Shown here: piece after piece, positions 21,101 to 32,787 of the stretch
How positions within the stretch are numbered: position 1 is the stretch's first letter
Layout of the letters: each line of letters opens with the position of its first letter
Position numbers and translations under genes: made by a program
Origin: Cephalopachus bancanus
Taxonomy: Eukaryota; Chordata; Mammalia; Primates; Tarsiidae
NCBI GenBank assembly: GCA_027257055.1
Contig: JAPVLO010000179.1
Location: 1,922,001-1,986,000 of the forward strand
DNA length: 64,000 nucleotides
Reading direction: 5' to 3'
The notes under the pieces: generated by a model
The model's input: only the letters and a program-made list of their open reading frames with translations
The model's database searches: none
What the model was told of the DNA's origin: nothing

Positions 21101-22899
21101 ATTATTCTCATAGAGTAATATGCATAGAACAAGATCACAATTAGATACATCACAAACTATTTCCTTGTCATTTCCTAGTTGTCCCACTTGAAAAATCTCA
21201 TCAGTAATCTATGTACCCAAACTAGGCCTCATCACTTACCTAAACATTCTAGGCCACATATCAGAAATGGAGTGTAATCTTTCTTGTTTTATCAGTGCAG
21301 TCTCTAAGCCAACAAACCCCTTAGGAAGGGATCTAAGTAATTCATTCTCTGTGATCATTTTAATCAAAACTTAAAGACTCAGGCTTAAAGAAAATGGCAT
21401 AGAATTTTTAACCCACTCTGGCTATCCTTTATATTGTTCATACAACCTTTATACCTTAACTCAGAATCTGTTACTTGCCACTCCATCAAAACCATAGCAG
21501 GAGACCTCATATGTAACATAAGAGTTCATTGCAACATGAAGAAAAATCTCCAAGTGTGGCTATGTTTCCAAAGAGAAGCTTCTATTCAGTTTAAATATCA
21601 AAGGAAATTAAACTTGGCTTCCACATCTACCACATCTATAAAAGACACACTTCCATGTTAAGTTATCTTTTGTGGCTTTAGGTCATATTCTTTGTTACTG
21701 AAATAGAGTTATAGGATTGACCCTAGAGAGGACTCTAGAACAGAGTCTACCAGTCATGTAGATACTTCCAACTACAAATTTTATATTCTTAAATACAAGT
21801 TCATCTTTAAGGCCTGCTTCAGGGAACATGTAACAGGGAAGATAACAATCTACTACTTTATATGTATGCTTATTCATGTTTCTAGCTTCTCTCTAGTCTA
21901 CTGTCCATTTCTCTTTTCTCTCCTTTTCCGTGTGGCTCTGAATACATTTTTACACAATAGGCATAACTAGATTTAGATCTCATTTTTGGGAGTGTTTATG
22001 ACAGACTGTCCCCTACTAAATGATTATACTTTTTTTTAATCATATGGTTTCTTCAGGGAGACAGAACATTATGATCATTAAAACTTTGAAATCAGTGAGC
22101 AAACCAAATGACAAAATCAGAGGAGTACTTTCTTATCTTATTATTCAATGTTATTACTTTTTAGAGCTGATAACATCCATTTGATCCTTTCTTTTTCATT
22201 CCCACTCTATGTGCAAATACTGGGTTTTCACATAAAGATAAACATTCCAGTAAAAGACACATATGCATATACAAATAGCAGTAATTCAGAATGAAAATTA
22301 TGAAAGAGGCAAAACTAAGCACTGTTGAATAAAAAGAAGGATAAATTATCATTAATGGAGAGGACAGAATTGATGAGAAAACCAAAATATGGCAATTGAA
22401 ATAGGCCTTAAAGAATGGTTATGAACATTTGTCACTACTTAGCTTTGTTTATCTGATGTCATTATATGTATATATATGTGACAGGATAGAAAGGGTCAGA
22501 TTTGAAGTATAAAATATGAACACAGGTCTTTTTTTTTTCCTTCCCCTTTGTTGTTGCACTAGAAGAAGGAAATTGAAAAATTTATCCTTATCTCATGGCA
22601 GATTAAGCTCTCCGCTCTTGAGGAAAGGGTCACTAGTTTCAGGGCTTACCAATGATTCAGGCTCTAAATATAATGAGCCACCAAATATGTTGTGAACATT
22701 CACCAGGAAAGATTGGTTTAGAAGGGAAAAGACTCTTGAGAAGGAAGGGCTGAGCATTCTCTAACTAAGAGGGAAACATGTCCAAGGGTCCCAGGGCAAA
22801 GAGGACCTGCTTGCCTTGTCCTTGCAACTCCCTGGGAAGGGAGCAGGATTCCACAGAAGCTATGTGATACATCGAGGGAGGGATGACCACAAAATACTA
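18121..22899. other. Mostly unclassified intergenic DNA
   Basis: About 4.8 kb, AT-rich, with one recognisable MIR (separate entry). No splice-supported exon, conserved domain or RNA gene is visible. Open frames such as 19582-19797 or 21434-21661 are short and featureless. This is the least repeat-dense stretch of the window and so the best place to look for conserved non-coding elements by alignment. Confidence 0.5.
18440..18630 (+). repeat. MIR SINE fragment
   Basis: Contains the degenerate MIR core: TTTGACTTTGGATAAGATAC, then CATTTTATTCCTATGTAAAATGAGGATAA and the 3' part AGCATCTAGCAGGGTGCTCAGCAC. Sense orientation; boundaries approximate. Confidence 0.65.
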
Positions 22900-23480
22900 T
22901 TTTTCATTAATAACATGGAGATTATAGAGAATATATTAATCATGTATTTTAATCTTGTTTTTTTTGATGTGTTGACACCATGGGGCCTTGCTGATAATAC
23001 AGGTACTGCCTCTTCCAGGGCTAGCCAATTCCTAGAATCAGAAAATGACTCACCTGCAGGTGCATCTTTCATATGCAAACCAACCAATCCAGAGTCTATA
23101 CCCTCAATCACCTCCTTTGTTGGGCTATTACACTCTGGACCACTATTTCCCTGCTCCAGTCAACCAGGACCAGCTACCAGACAACTAAAATAGCCTATAT
23201 GTCCCAGAGCTCTGAAATTATTCAAACTAGCTAATCCGAAATCTACTTACCCTACCTTGTCTGTTCCTTCCCTTGGAAATAAAAAGCAAGAATCTTGCTC
23301 ATGTTCTCTCCTCACTCTCTCTGCCTCCTGACCAATCCTTGTGCATCTTTGTGTGGCCCTGTGTGGGGTGCCATGCCTCCTGCTTATACAAGGTTATGAG
23401 TATACACTTCTTCCTTCGTGGTAGTCATTTCCATGTCTGTGTGCTTTACCCTACCTGATTAAAACAAAACCTGGGTCCCC
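22900..23480 (+). mobile_element. ERV LTR (ERV1/MER-like), plus strand
   Basis: LTR-like order: CCATGGGGCCTTGCTGATAA, TCCAGGGCTAGCCAATTCCT, CATATGCAAACCAACCAATCC, GGGCTATTACACTCTGGACC, then CTTGGAAATAAAAAGCAAG, and a 3' part with ATACACTTCTTCCTTCGTGG and CCTGATTAAAACAAAACC. The AATAAA inside GGAAATAAAAAGC could serve as polyadenylation signal. The following 100 bases (GCTGGATCCAGTGAGACCAT) may be the start of the internal region. Old, non-coding remnant; subfamily not assigned. Confidence 0.5.
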
Positions 23481-24384
23481 TTAAAACAGGGAGTTGCTGG
23501 ATCCAGTGAGACCATGGAGAGGGAACTTCTGGAGTGGTGGAGTGAGGATCTGTACCCATCCATAAACGCAATGACGACAATGGCAAATGGTAAAACCAAC
23601 TTTTTCATAATTCTGGAAATTAATTGAAGATTTACAATAATCTGAAGCTTGTTTATTCAGAAAAATCTGCAGAACTGCAGTAAGAACAGCAGGATTTATG
23701 GCTTTTGTACTCGACCTCATCCCATTCATCTCCACAACACTATAGTAACCTTGAAAACTACCTACCTTGAAGCCACCAGAAGAAGTAGACTGGGTTTGGA
23801 GCCCTTCATAAAGTTCCATTTCCATAGCTTTGTCACTATTTGGCCTGTCTCTTGCCTGCCTGAAAAATCCCCTTTCACAGGACATTATCATTATTTGACC
23901 TGACTTAAAACTCTTAGGCATTTTTCAAAAAAAAAAATCGTCAGCAATTGTTTACTATCCTTCAGCCTGAAGCTGTTCTACCAGTTGGGGCAAACAAGTG
24001 CCTGGTCAAAATGCTCAAAGGACAATGTGGGAAATGAGATGTCCAAAGGGACTTTGAAAAGTTTTGTCATATTCTGAAAAGTTTTGTCATATTCCTAGAG
24101 ATTTTAAATGCCCACACACAGGAAGGTCTGTCTGTGTGTCCAAAAGAGACCACAGAGGGCTCCAATCTCTAAACTTTGAATGACCTTACGGTCTTGCACA
24201 AGCAAAAGGCATATGCTAAGGTAATGTTTTAAACTGCCTAAGTGTTGAAGGTGTTTCTTAATACATATACACAGAACCTCTTGGCAAAGGATAAAAGATT
24301 TCTTGATTAAGCCACTTAAGAAAGTCTCTGATCACCATTAACTGAGAACTAAGCCAACCAAGCAGAAAATTCAGTGGCTGTGTG
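23481..24384. other. Possible short ERV internal remnant, then unclassified DNA
   Basis: The first 150 bases may belong to the adjoining ERV. The minus-strand frame 23481-23921 (146 codons) has no viral or cellular domain that I recognise. A 20-base unit (TGAAAAGTTTTGTCATATTC) is tandemly doubled at about 24055-24094. Confidence 0.4.
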
Positions 24385-24676
24385 CTACAAGGAGTACAGA
24401 CTGTAATCCCAGCCCTTTGGGAGGCCAAGGTGAGAGGATTGTCTGAGCCCAGGGATTCAAGACCAGCCTGGGCAACTTGGTGAGACCTTGTCTCTACAAT
24501 AAAGCAAAAAATTAGCCGGGTGGGGTAGCACGCACCTGTAGTTCCTGCTACTTGGAAAACTGAGGTGGAAGGATCACCTTAGCCCAGAAGGTCAATGCTG
24601 GGGTGGCTGTGAGCATGCTACTGCCCTCTAGCCTGGGCGATGGAGTGGGACTCCAATTCAGGGAAGAAAAAAAAAG
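24385..24676 (+). mobile_element. Alu (lineage-specific, older type), sense
   Basis: Carries AACTTGGTGAGACCTTGTCTC and CTACAATAAAGCAAAAAATT, the older lineage-type linker, and ends in a short poly-A at about 24665. The first 20 bases are badly diverged (GGCTGTGTGCTACAAGGAGT). Confidence 0.85.
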
Positions 24677-24677
24677 A

Positions 24678-24884
24678 CAGTCTAGGCAAACTGGTGAGAC
24701 CTTGTCTCTACAATAAATCAAAAATTAGCCGAGTGTGGTAGCATGCACCTGTAGTTCTGGCCACTAGGAAGGCTAAGGTGGAAGGATTGCTGGAACCTAG
24801 CAGGTCGACAATGGGGTGGCTGTGGGTGTGCTATAGCACTCCAGCCTGGGCAACAGAGTAAGATTCCAACTCAAAAAAAAAAAG
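24678..24884 (+). mobile_element. Alu, 5'-truncated, head-to-tail with the previous one
   Basis: Begins inside the left monomer (AGGCAAACTGGTGAGACC), has CTACAATAAATCAAAAATTA and GGTCGACAATGGGGTGGCTG, and ends in poly-A at 24874-24884. It follows the tail of the upstream Alu directly, as when a new copy inserts into an A-tail. Confidence 0.85.
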
Positions 24885-25649
24885 TATTGGAAAGTACAAT
24901 AAATGACATGAAAAGTTCACTAGAGGAGCTCAGCAGAAAAGTTAAACTAGAAGAATAATAATCAAACTTCAGATTACAGTATGTCTGTTGATATTGTGTG
25001 GTCTAAGAAAAAGAAAGATAAAAAGAATGAAGAAAATGAACAGAGCCTCAGAGACCTGTGAAACATTAAGGAATGGACCAACATATGCTTAATATAGGTT
25101 CCAAAAGGAAAGGAGAAAGAGAAAGGAGCAGAGAAAATATTTGAAAAGTCATGGCTGAAAACTTTCAAAATTTAGTTTTTTAATAATCCACAGTTATCTT
25201 CACCTTCATGAAGCTCAGTGAACTAAAAGTAGATACAATCAAGGTGATTCCTACATAGGCACATCATGGTTAAATTGTCAAAGCACAAAGACAAAGACAG
25301 AATCTTGAAAGCAATAAAATAAAAATGACTCATGCTGTGCAAAGGCTTCTCAGTGAGATTACCAGCTGACTTCTCATTAGAAATCACAAAAACCAAAAGA
25401 CAGTTGGAAAATATATTCAATATATTTTAATACAAAAGAAAGTGCTTGATTGTAAGTGTCAACCAATAATTCTATATCCAAAAAACTATCTATTGAAAAG
25501 AAAAGATAAATTAAAACATTCTTATATAAATAAAAACTGGGAATTTGTTGGTGGCAAGTTTCTACCCTGCAATAAGTACTGAAGTCATATAGACTGATAT
25601 AAAAGGTCAATATACAGTTACTTAAATCTATATGTAAAAATAAAAAGCT

Positions 25650-25938
25650 GCCGGGCTCGGTGGCTCAGCCTGTAATCCTGCGCCTTTGGGAGGCTGAGGT
25701 GAGTGGATTGCCTGAGCCCGCGGGTTCGAGACTCGCCTGGGCAACTTGGCGAGACCTCATCTCTAAAATAAATCAAAAAATCAGCCGGGCGTGGTAGCGT
25801 GCGTCTGTAATTCCAGCTACTTGGAAGGCTGAAGTGGAAGGATCGCCGGAGCCCAGCAGGTTGAGGCTGCGGTGGCCGAGAGTGGCCACTGCACTCCAGT
25901 CTGGGCGACAGAGTGAGACTCTAACTCAAAAAATAAAA
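25650..25938 (+). mobile_element. Alu (lineage-specific, intermediate type), sense
   Basis: CpG-rich GCCGGGCTCGGTGGCTCAGC start, B-box region GCGGGTTCGAGACTCGCC, still has AACTTGGCGAGACCTC (older long form), but GAGGCTGCGGTGGCCGAGAG in the right monomer as in the youngest copies. It is therefore an intermediate between the two types. It lies inside the old sense L1. Confidence 0.93.
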
Positions 25939-26193
25939 AAATAAAGAGCAAATGTAACTACATAGATATAAAAGACAATATAAATCCATTCTTGTTACTC
26001 TTCTCATATGATTCAAAAGACAATGCATAAAGCAATACTTGCAAAAGTGTGTTGATGAACTTATAATGTATAAAGTTGTAACTTATATGGCAATTATAAC
26101 ACAAAGCAGGGAAAAGGAAATGCAGATATGTTAGAGCAAGTGTCTGTATTCTAATTAAATTGAGTTAGTGTTAAACAAAACTAGGTAATGTTT

Positions 26194-26487
26194 TTGTTTT
26201 GAGCCAAAGTGTTGGTCTGTCACCCAGGCTGGAGTGCAGTAACATGATCATGGCTTACGTCAGCCTTGATGTCCTGGGCTCAGGCAATTCTTCTGCCTAA
26301 GCCTTCTGGGTTACTGGAACCATAACCACACATCACCGTGTCTGACTAATTTTTTTATTTGTGTTTTTTAGACATGAGGTCTCACTATGTTGCCTAGGCT
26401 GGTCTGAAACTCCTGGGCTCAAGCTGTCTTCCCACCTCAGCCTTCCATAGTGCTGTCATTACAGGCAAGAGTCATTGTACTTGACCC
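26194..26487 (-). mobile_element. Alu (old, AluJ-like), antisense
   Basis: Reads TCTGTCACCCAGGCTGGAGT and ends in CAAGAGTCATTGTACTTGACC. Strongly diverged, and it lacks the lineage linker (here TTTTTTATTTGTGTTTTTTAG), as expected of an ancestral primate copy. Confidence 0.85.
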
Positions 26488-26584
26488 CAAATTAGATGTT
26501 TTAAGTTAAGATTCTAACTGTAATACCCCAGGAAGTCACCAATAAAATAATTTTTAAAATATAGAGTAGAAGATATAGCAATGG

Positions 26585-26933
26585 GACCCGGTGTAGTGAC
26601 TCACTCCTGTGAGCCCAGAACTTTAGGAGACAAGGCAGGATAATCACTTAAGACCAGGAGTTCAAGGTCACCCCTGGGGAAAATAATGAGACCTCATCTC
26701 TACAAAAAAAAAGAAAGAAAGACAAGAAAAAAGAAAGAAAGAAAAAAGAAAAGAAAAATTAGCTGGGTGTGGTAGTACACGTCTATAGTCCCAGCTACTC
26801 TAGAGGCTGAGGTGGAAGGATCACCTGAGCCTAGGAAGTTGAGGCTGCACTGAGCCATGATTGTGCCACTGCACTTCAGTCTAGGCAACAGAGTGAGACT
26901 CTGACCCCCCCCAAAAAAAGAAAGAGCAATGGT
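26585..26933 (+). mobile_element. Alu (old, AluJ-like), sense, expanded A-rich linker
   Basis: GGACCCGGTGTAGTGACTCA start and GACCAGGAGTTCAAGG B-box region; the linker has grown to an A/G microsatellite of about 57 bases (26701-26757, AAGAAAGAAAG units). The tail carries an unusual run of C before the poly-A (GACCCCCCCCAAAAAAAG). Confidence 0.85.
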
Positions 26934-27313
26934 ATTAAAATAGTACACTCAAAAATATCTATTTATTAAAGTAGACAATAATGGAGAAGTAGAAGAACAA
27001 AATCATGAAAGAACAAATAGCAAAATGTCAGACATATATGCTGCCTTATCAGTAGTTACATTAAATGTAAAAGATTAAACACTCTAATTTACACTGTAAT
27101 TAAGAGGCAGAGATTGGCAGAATAGATTTTTAAAAGTATGATCCAGCTCTAATCAGTCACAAGAGACACATTTAAAATTCAAAGTCACAAATAGGCTGAA
27201 TATAAAAGAATTTAAAAAGATATACCAGGCAAACAGCAGCCGAAAGAGTACTGGAGTGTCTCTGTTTATACTAACAACAGACAGAATATACTTTAAGTAA
27301 AAAACTGTTACTT

Positions 27314-27599
27314 GGCCAGTCTCTGTGGCTCAACCTGTAATCCCAGCACTTTGGGAGGCCGAGGTGAAAGGATTGCCTGAGCCCGCTTGTTCGAGACCAG
27401 CCCAGGCAACTTGGCAAGACCTTGTCTCTACAATAAATGAAAAAAAAATTGTCGGGTGTGGTAGCACATGCCTATATTTGGAATGCTGAGGCAGGATTGC
27501 CAGAGCCTGGCAGGTCGACACTGGGGTGGCCATGAGTGTGCTGCTGCACTCCAGCCTGGGCAACAGAGTGAGACTCCAACTCAAAAAAAAAAAAAAAAG
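27314..27599 (+). mobile_element. Alu (lineage-specific, older type), sense
   Basis: GGCCAGTCTCTGTGGCTCAA to a 16-base poly-A. It contains AACTTGGCAAGACCTTG and CTACAATAAATG. A block of the right monomer is lost around ATGCCTATATTTGGAATGC. Confidence 0.9.
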
Positions 27600-28610
27600 T
27601 TATTAATTGAGACACAGCAGTTTATTTTATAACTATAAAAGGATTAACATACAGGAAGATATAACAATAACAAAAATATATGTACCTAAAAACAAAGTCA
27701 AAATATATGAAGCAAAATCTGACATAATTGAAGACATAGTAGTTGGAGACTTCAATATCCCACTTTTGATAATGGATAGAACAATTAAAAGATTAATTAG
27801 GAAATAAAAGACTTGAGCAATATTATACTAGACATAAAGACAGTGATGGCACATTCTACCCAACTTTAACAGCGTACATATTCTTCTCAAGTGCACATAT
27901 AGCATTCTCTAGGATAGACCATATATTAGGCCATTAAAAAAAGCCTTGATACATTTAAAATGATTGAAATCATACAAATATATTTGCCAATCACAATGGA
28001 ATTATACCCAAAATGAATAACAGAAAAACTCTGGGAAATTCACAAATATGTGAATGTTAAATAATACATTCCTAAATAATCAATTGGTGAGAGAAGAAAT
28101 CACATAGGAAATTATAATTCCCTATGAATAAAATTAAATTTTTCATTCAACTGAAAAACTATTTGAATGAAAGTTAACTCACAACATTCAAAATTTATGG
28201 CATACAACTGAAACAGTGCTTAAAGATAAATCTATAGCTGCTGTAAACATGTATGTTTAAAACAAAAAAAAAATCTTAAGTCAATAGCCTAAACTTCTAC
28301 CTGAAGAAACTAGAAAAAGAAATGAAACTCAAAGCAAGAAGAAGAAAGAAAATAGTAAAGATTAAGGCAGAAATGGATGAAATAGAGTTTAAAAAACAGT
28401 AGAGAAATCAACAACATAAAATACTGAGTCTTTGAAAAGATCAACAAAATTAGCCACCCTTTAGCTAGATTGAACAACATAAAAGAGAAAGAAGACTCAA
28501 ATTACTAAAATCAGCAATAAAATAAGGGATATCTCTGACATTATCTCCTTAAAAAATAAAAATGATTATAAGGGAATACTATGAAAAGCTGTATGGCAAA
28601 GGAACCATGG

Positions 28611-29584
28611 GGTGAATGACAATGGAAGTCTCAGTGGGAACCAGTGTGGACAGAATTACTATTGAGAGAGATTCTCCTCTCCACAAATACTTGCACACTT
28701 TGATACAGTAACTTAGGTAGATTATCTGCTGGACAGAAGTGTTGCTGAAGAGTCTATCTTAGGCTGAGTAACAGGAAATAATTATTTCTTCCACATTTGA
28801 GACTCATAGTAACTCCATTATTTTAACAAATGGAAATTATGGGAATTCTCAGAGAATAAAATGAAGATCACACATAACGGTAACATCTAGCGAGAGAGCC
28901 ACTGTTACTATTACAGAGTATCTAGTCTCTCTATTTACATATTTTGAGTAGAAATCTTGTATGCAAGAAATGTAACTTTGTTTTCCGTCATTCAACTTAA
29001 TTTTTATTTCTAACTCTCAGTCTACTGACAGCAAAAACAAATCTCAGTCAATTCATGATTTCCCCTGGGTCCTGGGCTTGCATCTAGAAATGCCAGAGAG
29101 CTTTACACTCACTCCTACTTGCTAGGCTCTCCGTTTCTGATGCATGCAGGAGCCCCAATCACACCATTCTCCAGGTGTCCCACTCTCTCAGGAACCTTGG
29201 GTTGGTAGCTTGTGTTGCGCTGGAGTTATGAAAACCTCTTATAGTCTAAGTTCTTCCATCATAACTGTGCTATACCGAGGGGCAAGGAAAATCGTGCTCC
29301 CTGTGAGCTGCTGGACCATTGGGAATTTGGCTTGGATTTCCCATTCAGATGTTTCTTTTGCTCCTGCATCTGTTGGTCACAGAGAACATCTGAGATCTTT
29401 CCAGCTCCTCCAAATTTGGTTGTAACACAGAGACATAGGTCCCCTATATTGTCAGATTGCCAAACCTGTCTACAAGTTTCATCATAAAATATTATTTCAC
29501 TGTATGAAAGAAGTACAATTTTTAAAATCATGTTCTCATATTCTAGCTATGCTTTCTTGAATGAGAGCTTTATCCATATCCATT
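28611..29584. other. Unclassified intergenic DNA
   Basis: No repeat, gene or RNA recognised. The frames near 29144-29531 on both strands overlap each other and have no domain, so they are not called. Confidence 0.5.
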
Positions 29585-31604
29585 GTTATTTCTTTTCTTC
29601 TTCTTCTTTTTAAAATTTCAATAGTTTGAGAGAATACAAATAGTTTTCAGTCTTGCCTTTAAGAGTACCTCTACCCCCACCTGTGCACATTGTACCCAAT
29701 TGGTGACTTATTTTGTCCCTGCACCCCTTCTCCCTCCCTGTTCTGAGTTTCCAGCGTCCATTCTCCATGTCTTTGCCGATCCTTAGTTTAGCTCCCACTT
29801 ATAAATGAGCACGTGTGCTATTTGGTTTTCTGTTCCTGAGTTAGTTAACTTAGGATGATGTTCTCCAAATCTATCTAAGTTGCTGCAAAAGACATTATTT
29901 CATTCTTTTTGATAGCTGAATAGTATTCCATAGTGTATATAAACCAGATTTTTCTCATCCACTGATCGGTTGATGGGCGTTTCGGTTGATTCCACATCTT
30001 TGCCGTTGTGAATTATGTTGTGATAAACATGCAGGTGCAGTTGTCTTTTTTGTAGAATGACCTCTGTTCCTTCAGGTAGACACCTAGTAATGGGACTGCT
30101 GTATCAAATGGTAGATTCACTTTTAGATGTTTGAGAAATCTCTACACCTCTTCCCATAGAGGTTGTATTAATTTACACTCCCACCAAGAGTGTACATATG
30201 TTCTCTTTTCTCTGCAACTGCACTAGCATCTATTGTCTTTTGATTTTTTAATAATGGCCATTAAGGTGGTTTCTCACTGTGGTTTTAATTTACACTTCCC
30301 TGATGATGAGTGATGTTGAACATTTTTTCATATCCTTATTGGCCATTTGTATATCTGCTCGTGTTATTTGCCTACTTTTTAATGGGGTTATATGCTTTTT
30401 TCTTGCTGATATGTTTGAGTTTGTAGATTCTCAATATTAGTCATTTATCAGATGTATAGTTTGCAAATATCTTCTCCCATTCTGTGGGGTGCCTGTTTGT
30501 TCTGTTGATTATTTCTTTGGCTAGGCAGAAAATTTTAAGTTTAAATATGTCCTATTTGCTTATTTTTTTGTTGCATTTGCTTTTGGGGTTTTAACCATAA
30601 ATTCTTTGGCTAGTCTGATGTCCAGAAAAATTTCTCCTAGGTTTTCTTCTAGGATTTTTATGGTTTTAGAGCTGAAGTTTAAGTCTTTAACCCATCTTGA
30701 GTTAATTTTTGTGTATGGTGAGAGATAGGGATCAAGTTTCATGTTTCTGCATGTAGTTATCCAATTTTCCCAGCACGATTTGTTGAATAGGGTTCCCTTT
30801 CCTCGGTGTATGTTTTTGTCTACTTTGTCAAAGACCAGTTGGTTATAGGTGTTTGGGTTTGTTTCTAAATTCACCATGCTGTTCCACTGGTCCATGTGTC
30901 TTCTCTTGTACAGTACCATATTGTCTTAGTTACTACAGTCTTGAAGTATAATTTGAAGTCAGCTGATGTGATGCCTTCAGTTTTATTCTTTTTTCTTAGG
31001 ATTGCTTTGACTATTCTGGTTCTTTTTTGGCTCCATATGAATTTTAGGCTTTTTCCCCCTAATTCTGTGGAAAATGGCATTGATAGGGATTGCACTGAAT
31101 CTGTAGATTACTTTGGATAAATTACCCAAATTGGTCATTTTAATAATGTTGATTCTTCGAATCCATGAGCCAGGGATGTTTTTCCATTTGTTTGTTTCTT
31201 CTACAATTTCTTTCATCAGAGTTTTGTAGTTATCCGTGTAGAGATCTTTCACCTCCTTGATTAAATGCATTTCTAGGTATTTTAGATTTTTGGCTGCTAT
31301 TGTAAATAGCATTGGGTTCTTTATTTGGTCCTCAGCTTGGTTGCTATTGGTGTATATCAGTCCTACTGACTCGTGTGTGTTGATTTTATATGCTGAAACT
31401 TTACATTGGCATGTAGAGATAGTTTGATTTCTTCTTTTCCAATTTTGGATACACTTTATTTCTTTTGCTTTCCTGATTGCTCTGGCTAGGACTTTCAGTA
31501 CTATGTTAAATAGTAGTGGTGAAAGTGTTCAGTCTTGCCTTGTTCCAGTACCAAAGGGGAATGCATTCAACTTTTCTCCATTTAGGATGACATTGTTCAG
31601 GCAG

Positions 31605-31665
31605 TCTCCATGCTTCAGCCTCTCAAAGAGCTGGGATTACAGGTGTGAGCTACCACATCTGGCTA
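31605..31665 (-). mobile_element. Short Alu fragment, antisense
   Basis: CAGCCTCTCAAAGAGCTGGGATTACAGGTG... is the 5' part of an Alu left monomer in antisense (about 60 bases), sitting within the antisense L1. No poly-A is present, so it is a remnant, perhaps left by a deletion. Confidence 0.7.
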
Positions 31666-31892
31666 CTCTTGTTAATTTAATGTCTGTTTTATCTGATATG
31701 AGAATGGTTGCTCATGTTTGGTTTTGGTTTCCATTAGCATTGGAATATTATATCCTCACCCCTTTACCTTGAGTTTGTAAGAGACTTTGTGAGTTAAGTG
31801 GCTCGCTTGAAGGCAGCAGGTATTTGAATTGTGTTTTTTCAATCCATTCTGTCAGTCTATATCTTTATAGTGCAGCATTGAAAAGCATCCAC

Positions 31893-32182
31893 GGCCGGGC
31901 TCGGTGGCTCAGCCTGTAATCCCGCGCCTTTGGGAGGCTGAGGTGAGTGGATTGCCTGAGCCCGCGGGTTCGAGACCCGCCTGGGCAGCAAGACCTCATC
32001 TCTACAATAAATCAAAAAATCAGCCGGGCGTGGTAGTGCATGCCTGTAATTCCGGCTACTTGGAAGGCTGAGGCGGAAGGATCGCCGGAGCCCAGCAGGT
32101 CGAGGCTGCGGTGGCCGGGAGTGGCCATTGCACTCCAGTCTGGGTGACAGAGTGAGACTCCAACTCAAAAAAAAAAAAAAAA
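31893..32182 (+). mobile_element. Alu (youngest lineage type), sense
   Basis: Nearly consensus copy: GCCGGGCTCGGTGGCTCAGC, GCGGGTTCGAGACCCGCC (perfect pol III B box), short form TGGGCAGCAAGACCTC, linker CTACAATAAATC, right monomer GAGGCTGCGGTGGCCGGGAG, poly-A. Flanked by GAAAAGCATC at 31880-31889 and 32183-32192, a 10-base perfect target-site duplication. Confidence 0.97.
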
Positions 32183-32257
32183 GAAAAGCATCTATGTTCA
32201 GAGTTAGTAATGACATGTAAGTTACTATTCCATTCATTATATTGGTTGCTAGCTTTA

Positions 32258-32283
32258 TTTATTTATTTATCTATTTATTATTT
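32258..32283. repeat. (TTTA)n-like simple repeat
   Basis: TATTTATTTATTTATCTATTTATTATT; short, impure tetranucleotide repeat. Confidence 0.8.
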
Positions 32284-32344
32284 AAATTCTCTATTATGTT
32301 GGTGTTTTATAAGGCCTGTGAGCTTTATGGATTCCAGTATCTAT

Positions 32345-32462
32345 CTTTCTTTCTTTCTTTCTTTTTCTTTTTTCTGAAAGCAGGATTTATTGAGAGTACA
32401 AAAAAGCTTCCAGAGTGAGAGGGGACACCAGGGGGTTGCCTGCATTTTCCATATTTTGATTT
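32345..32462 (-). mobile_element. Retroposed RNA 3' end, antisense
   Basis: A T-rich run with TTTC units (32345-32372) followed by TGAAAGCAGGATTTATTGAG. On the minus strand this is a transcript 3' end: AATAAA at 32386-32391 (complement), 10-15 bases upstream of an A-rich tail AGAAAAAAGAAAAAGAAAG. The body (about 85 bases: GGGACACCAGGGGGTTGCC in antisense) could derive from an ERV LTR R region or a cellular mRNA. No flanking duplication resolved. Confidence 0.4.
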
Positions 32463-32495
32463 TTTTTTTCTTTTCAGTATTTAAAACTCCTTTGA

Positions 32496-32787
32496 GTCGG
32501 GCTCGGTGGCTCAGCCTGTAATCCCGCGCCTTTGGGAGGCTGAGGTGAGTGGATTGCCTGAGCCCACGGGTTCGAGACCCGCCTGGGCAGCAAGACCTCA
32601 TCTCTACAATAAATCAAAAAATCAGTCGGGCGTGGTAGTGCATGCCTGTAATTCCGGCTACTTGGAAGGCTGAGGCGGAAGGATCGCCGGAGCCCAGCAG
32701 GTCGAGGCTGCGGTGGCCGGGAGCGGCCACTGCACTCCAGTCTGGGTGACAGAGTGAGACTCCAACTCAAAAAAAAACAAACAAAAA
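32496..32787 (+). mobile_element. Alu (youngest lineage type), sense
   Basis: Almost identical to the copy at 31893: same short form TGGGCAGCAAGACC, same linker and right monomer; differences at a handful of sites (for example GTCGGGC at the start, GAGCCCACGG). Flanked by a 13-base perfect target-site duplication, AAAACTCCTTTGA at 32483-32495 and 32788-32800. Confidence 0.97.

Larger units (their letters stand above)
24885..28610 (+). mobile_element. Old L1 (L1M/HAL1-like), sense, heavily interrupted
   Basis: ORF1-like sequence at 24885-25640 (GACATGAAAAGTTCACTAGA, CCTTCATGAAGCTCAGTGAAC, GCAAAGGCTTCTCAGTGAGA), then ORF2 endonuclease at about 26950-28140, including VVGDFNIPLLIMDR near 27739-27780 and the downstream AGGATAGACCATATATTAGG. 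Continues to a position within early ORF2 (CTATGAAAAGCTGTATGGCA) and stops near 28610. Stops and indels are frequent. Four Alus interrupt it, at 25650, 26194, 26585 and 27314. Its 3' half is missing. Confidence 0.75.

Noticed and set aside
23481..23921. 146-codon minus-strand frame
   Set aside because: It overlaps an LTR-associated region, shows no recognisable domain, and has an overlapping frame on the other strand.
31857..32237. 126-codon minus-strand frame, and similar ones at 32474-32770, 62266-62715 and 63663-63941
   Set aside because: These are translations of antisense Alu sequence ([15 protein letters not shown] pattern) and not genes.
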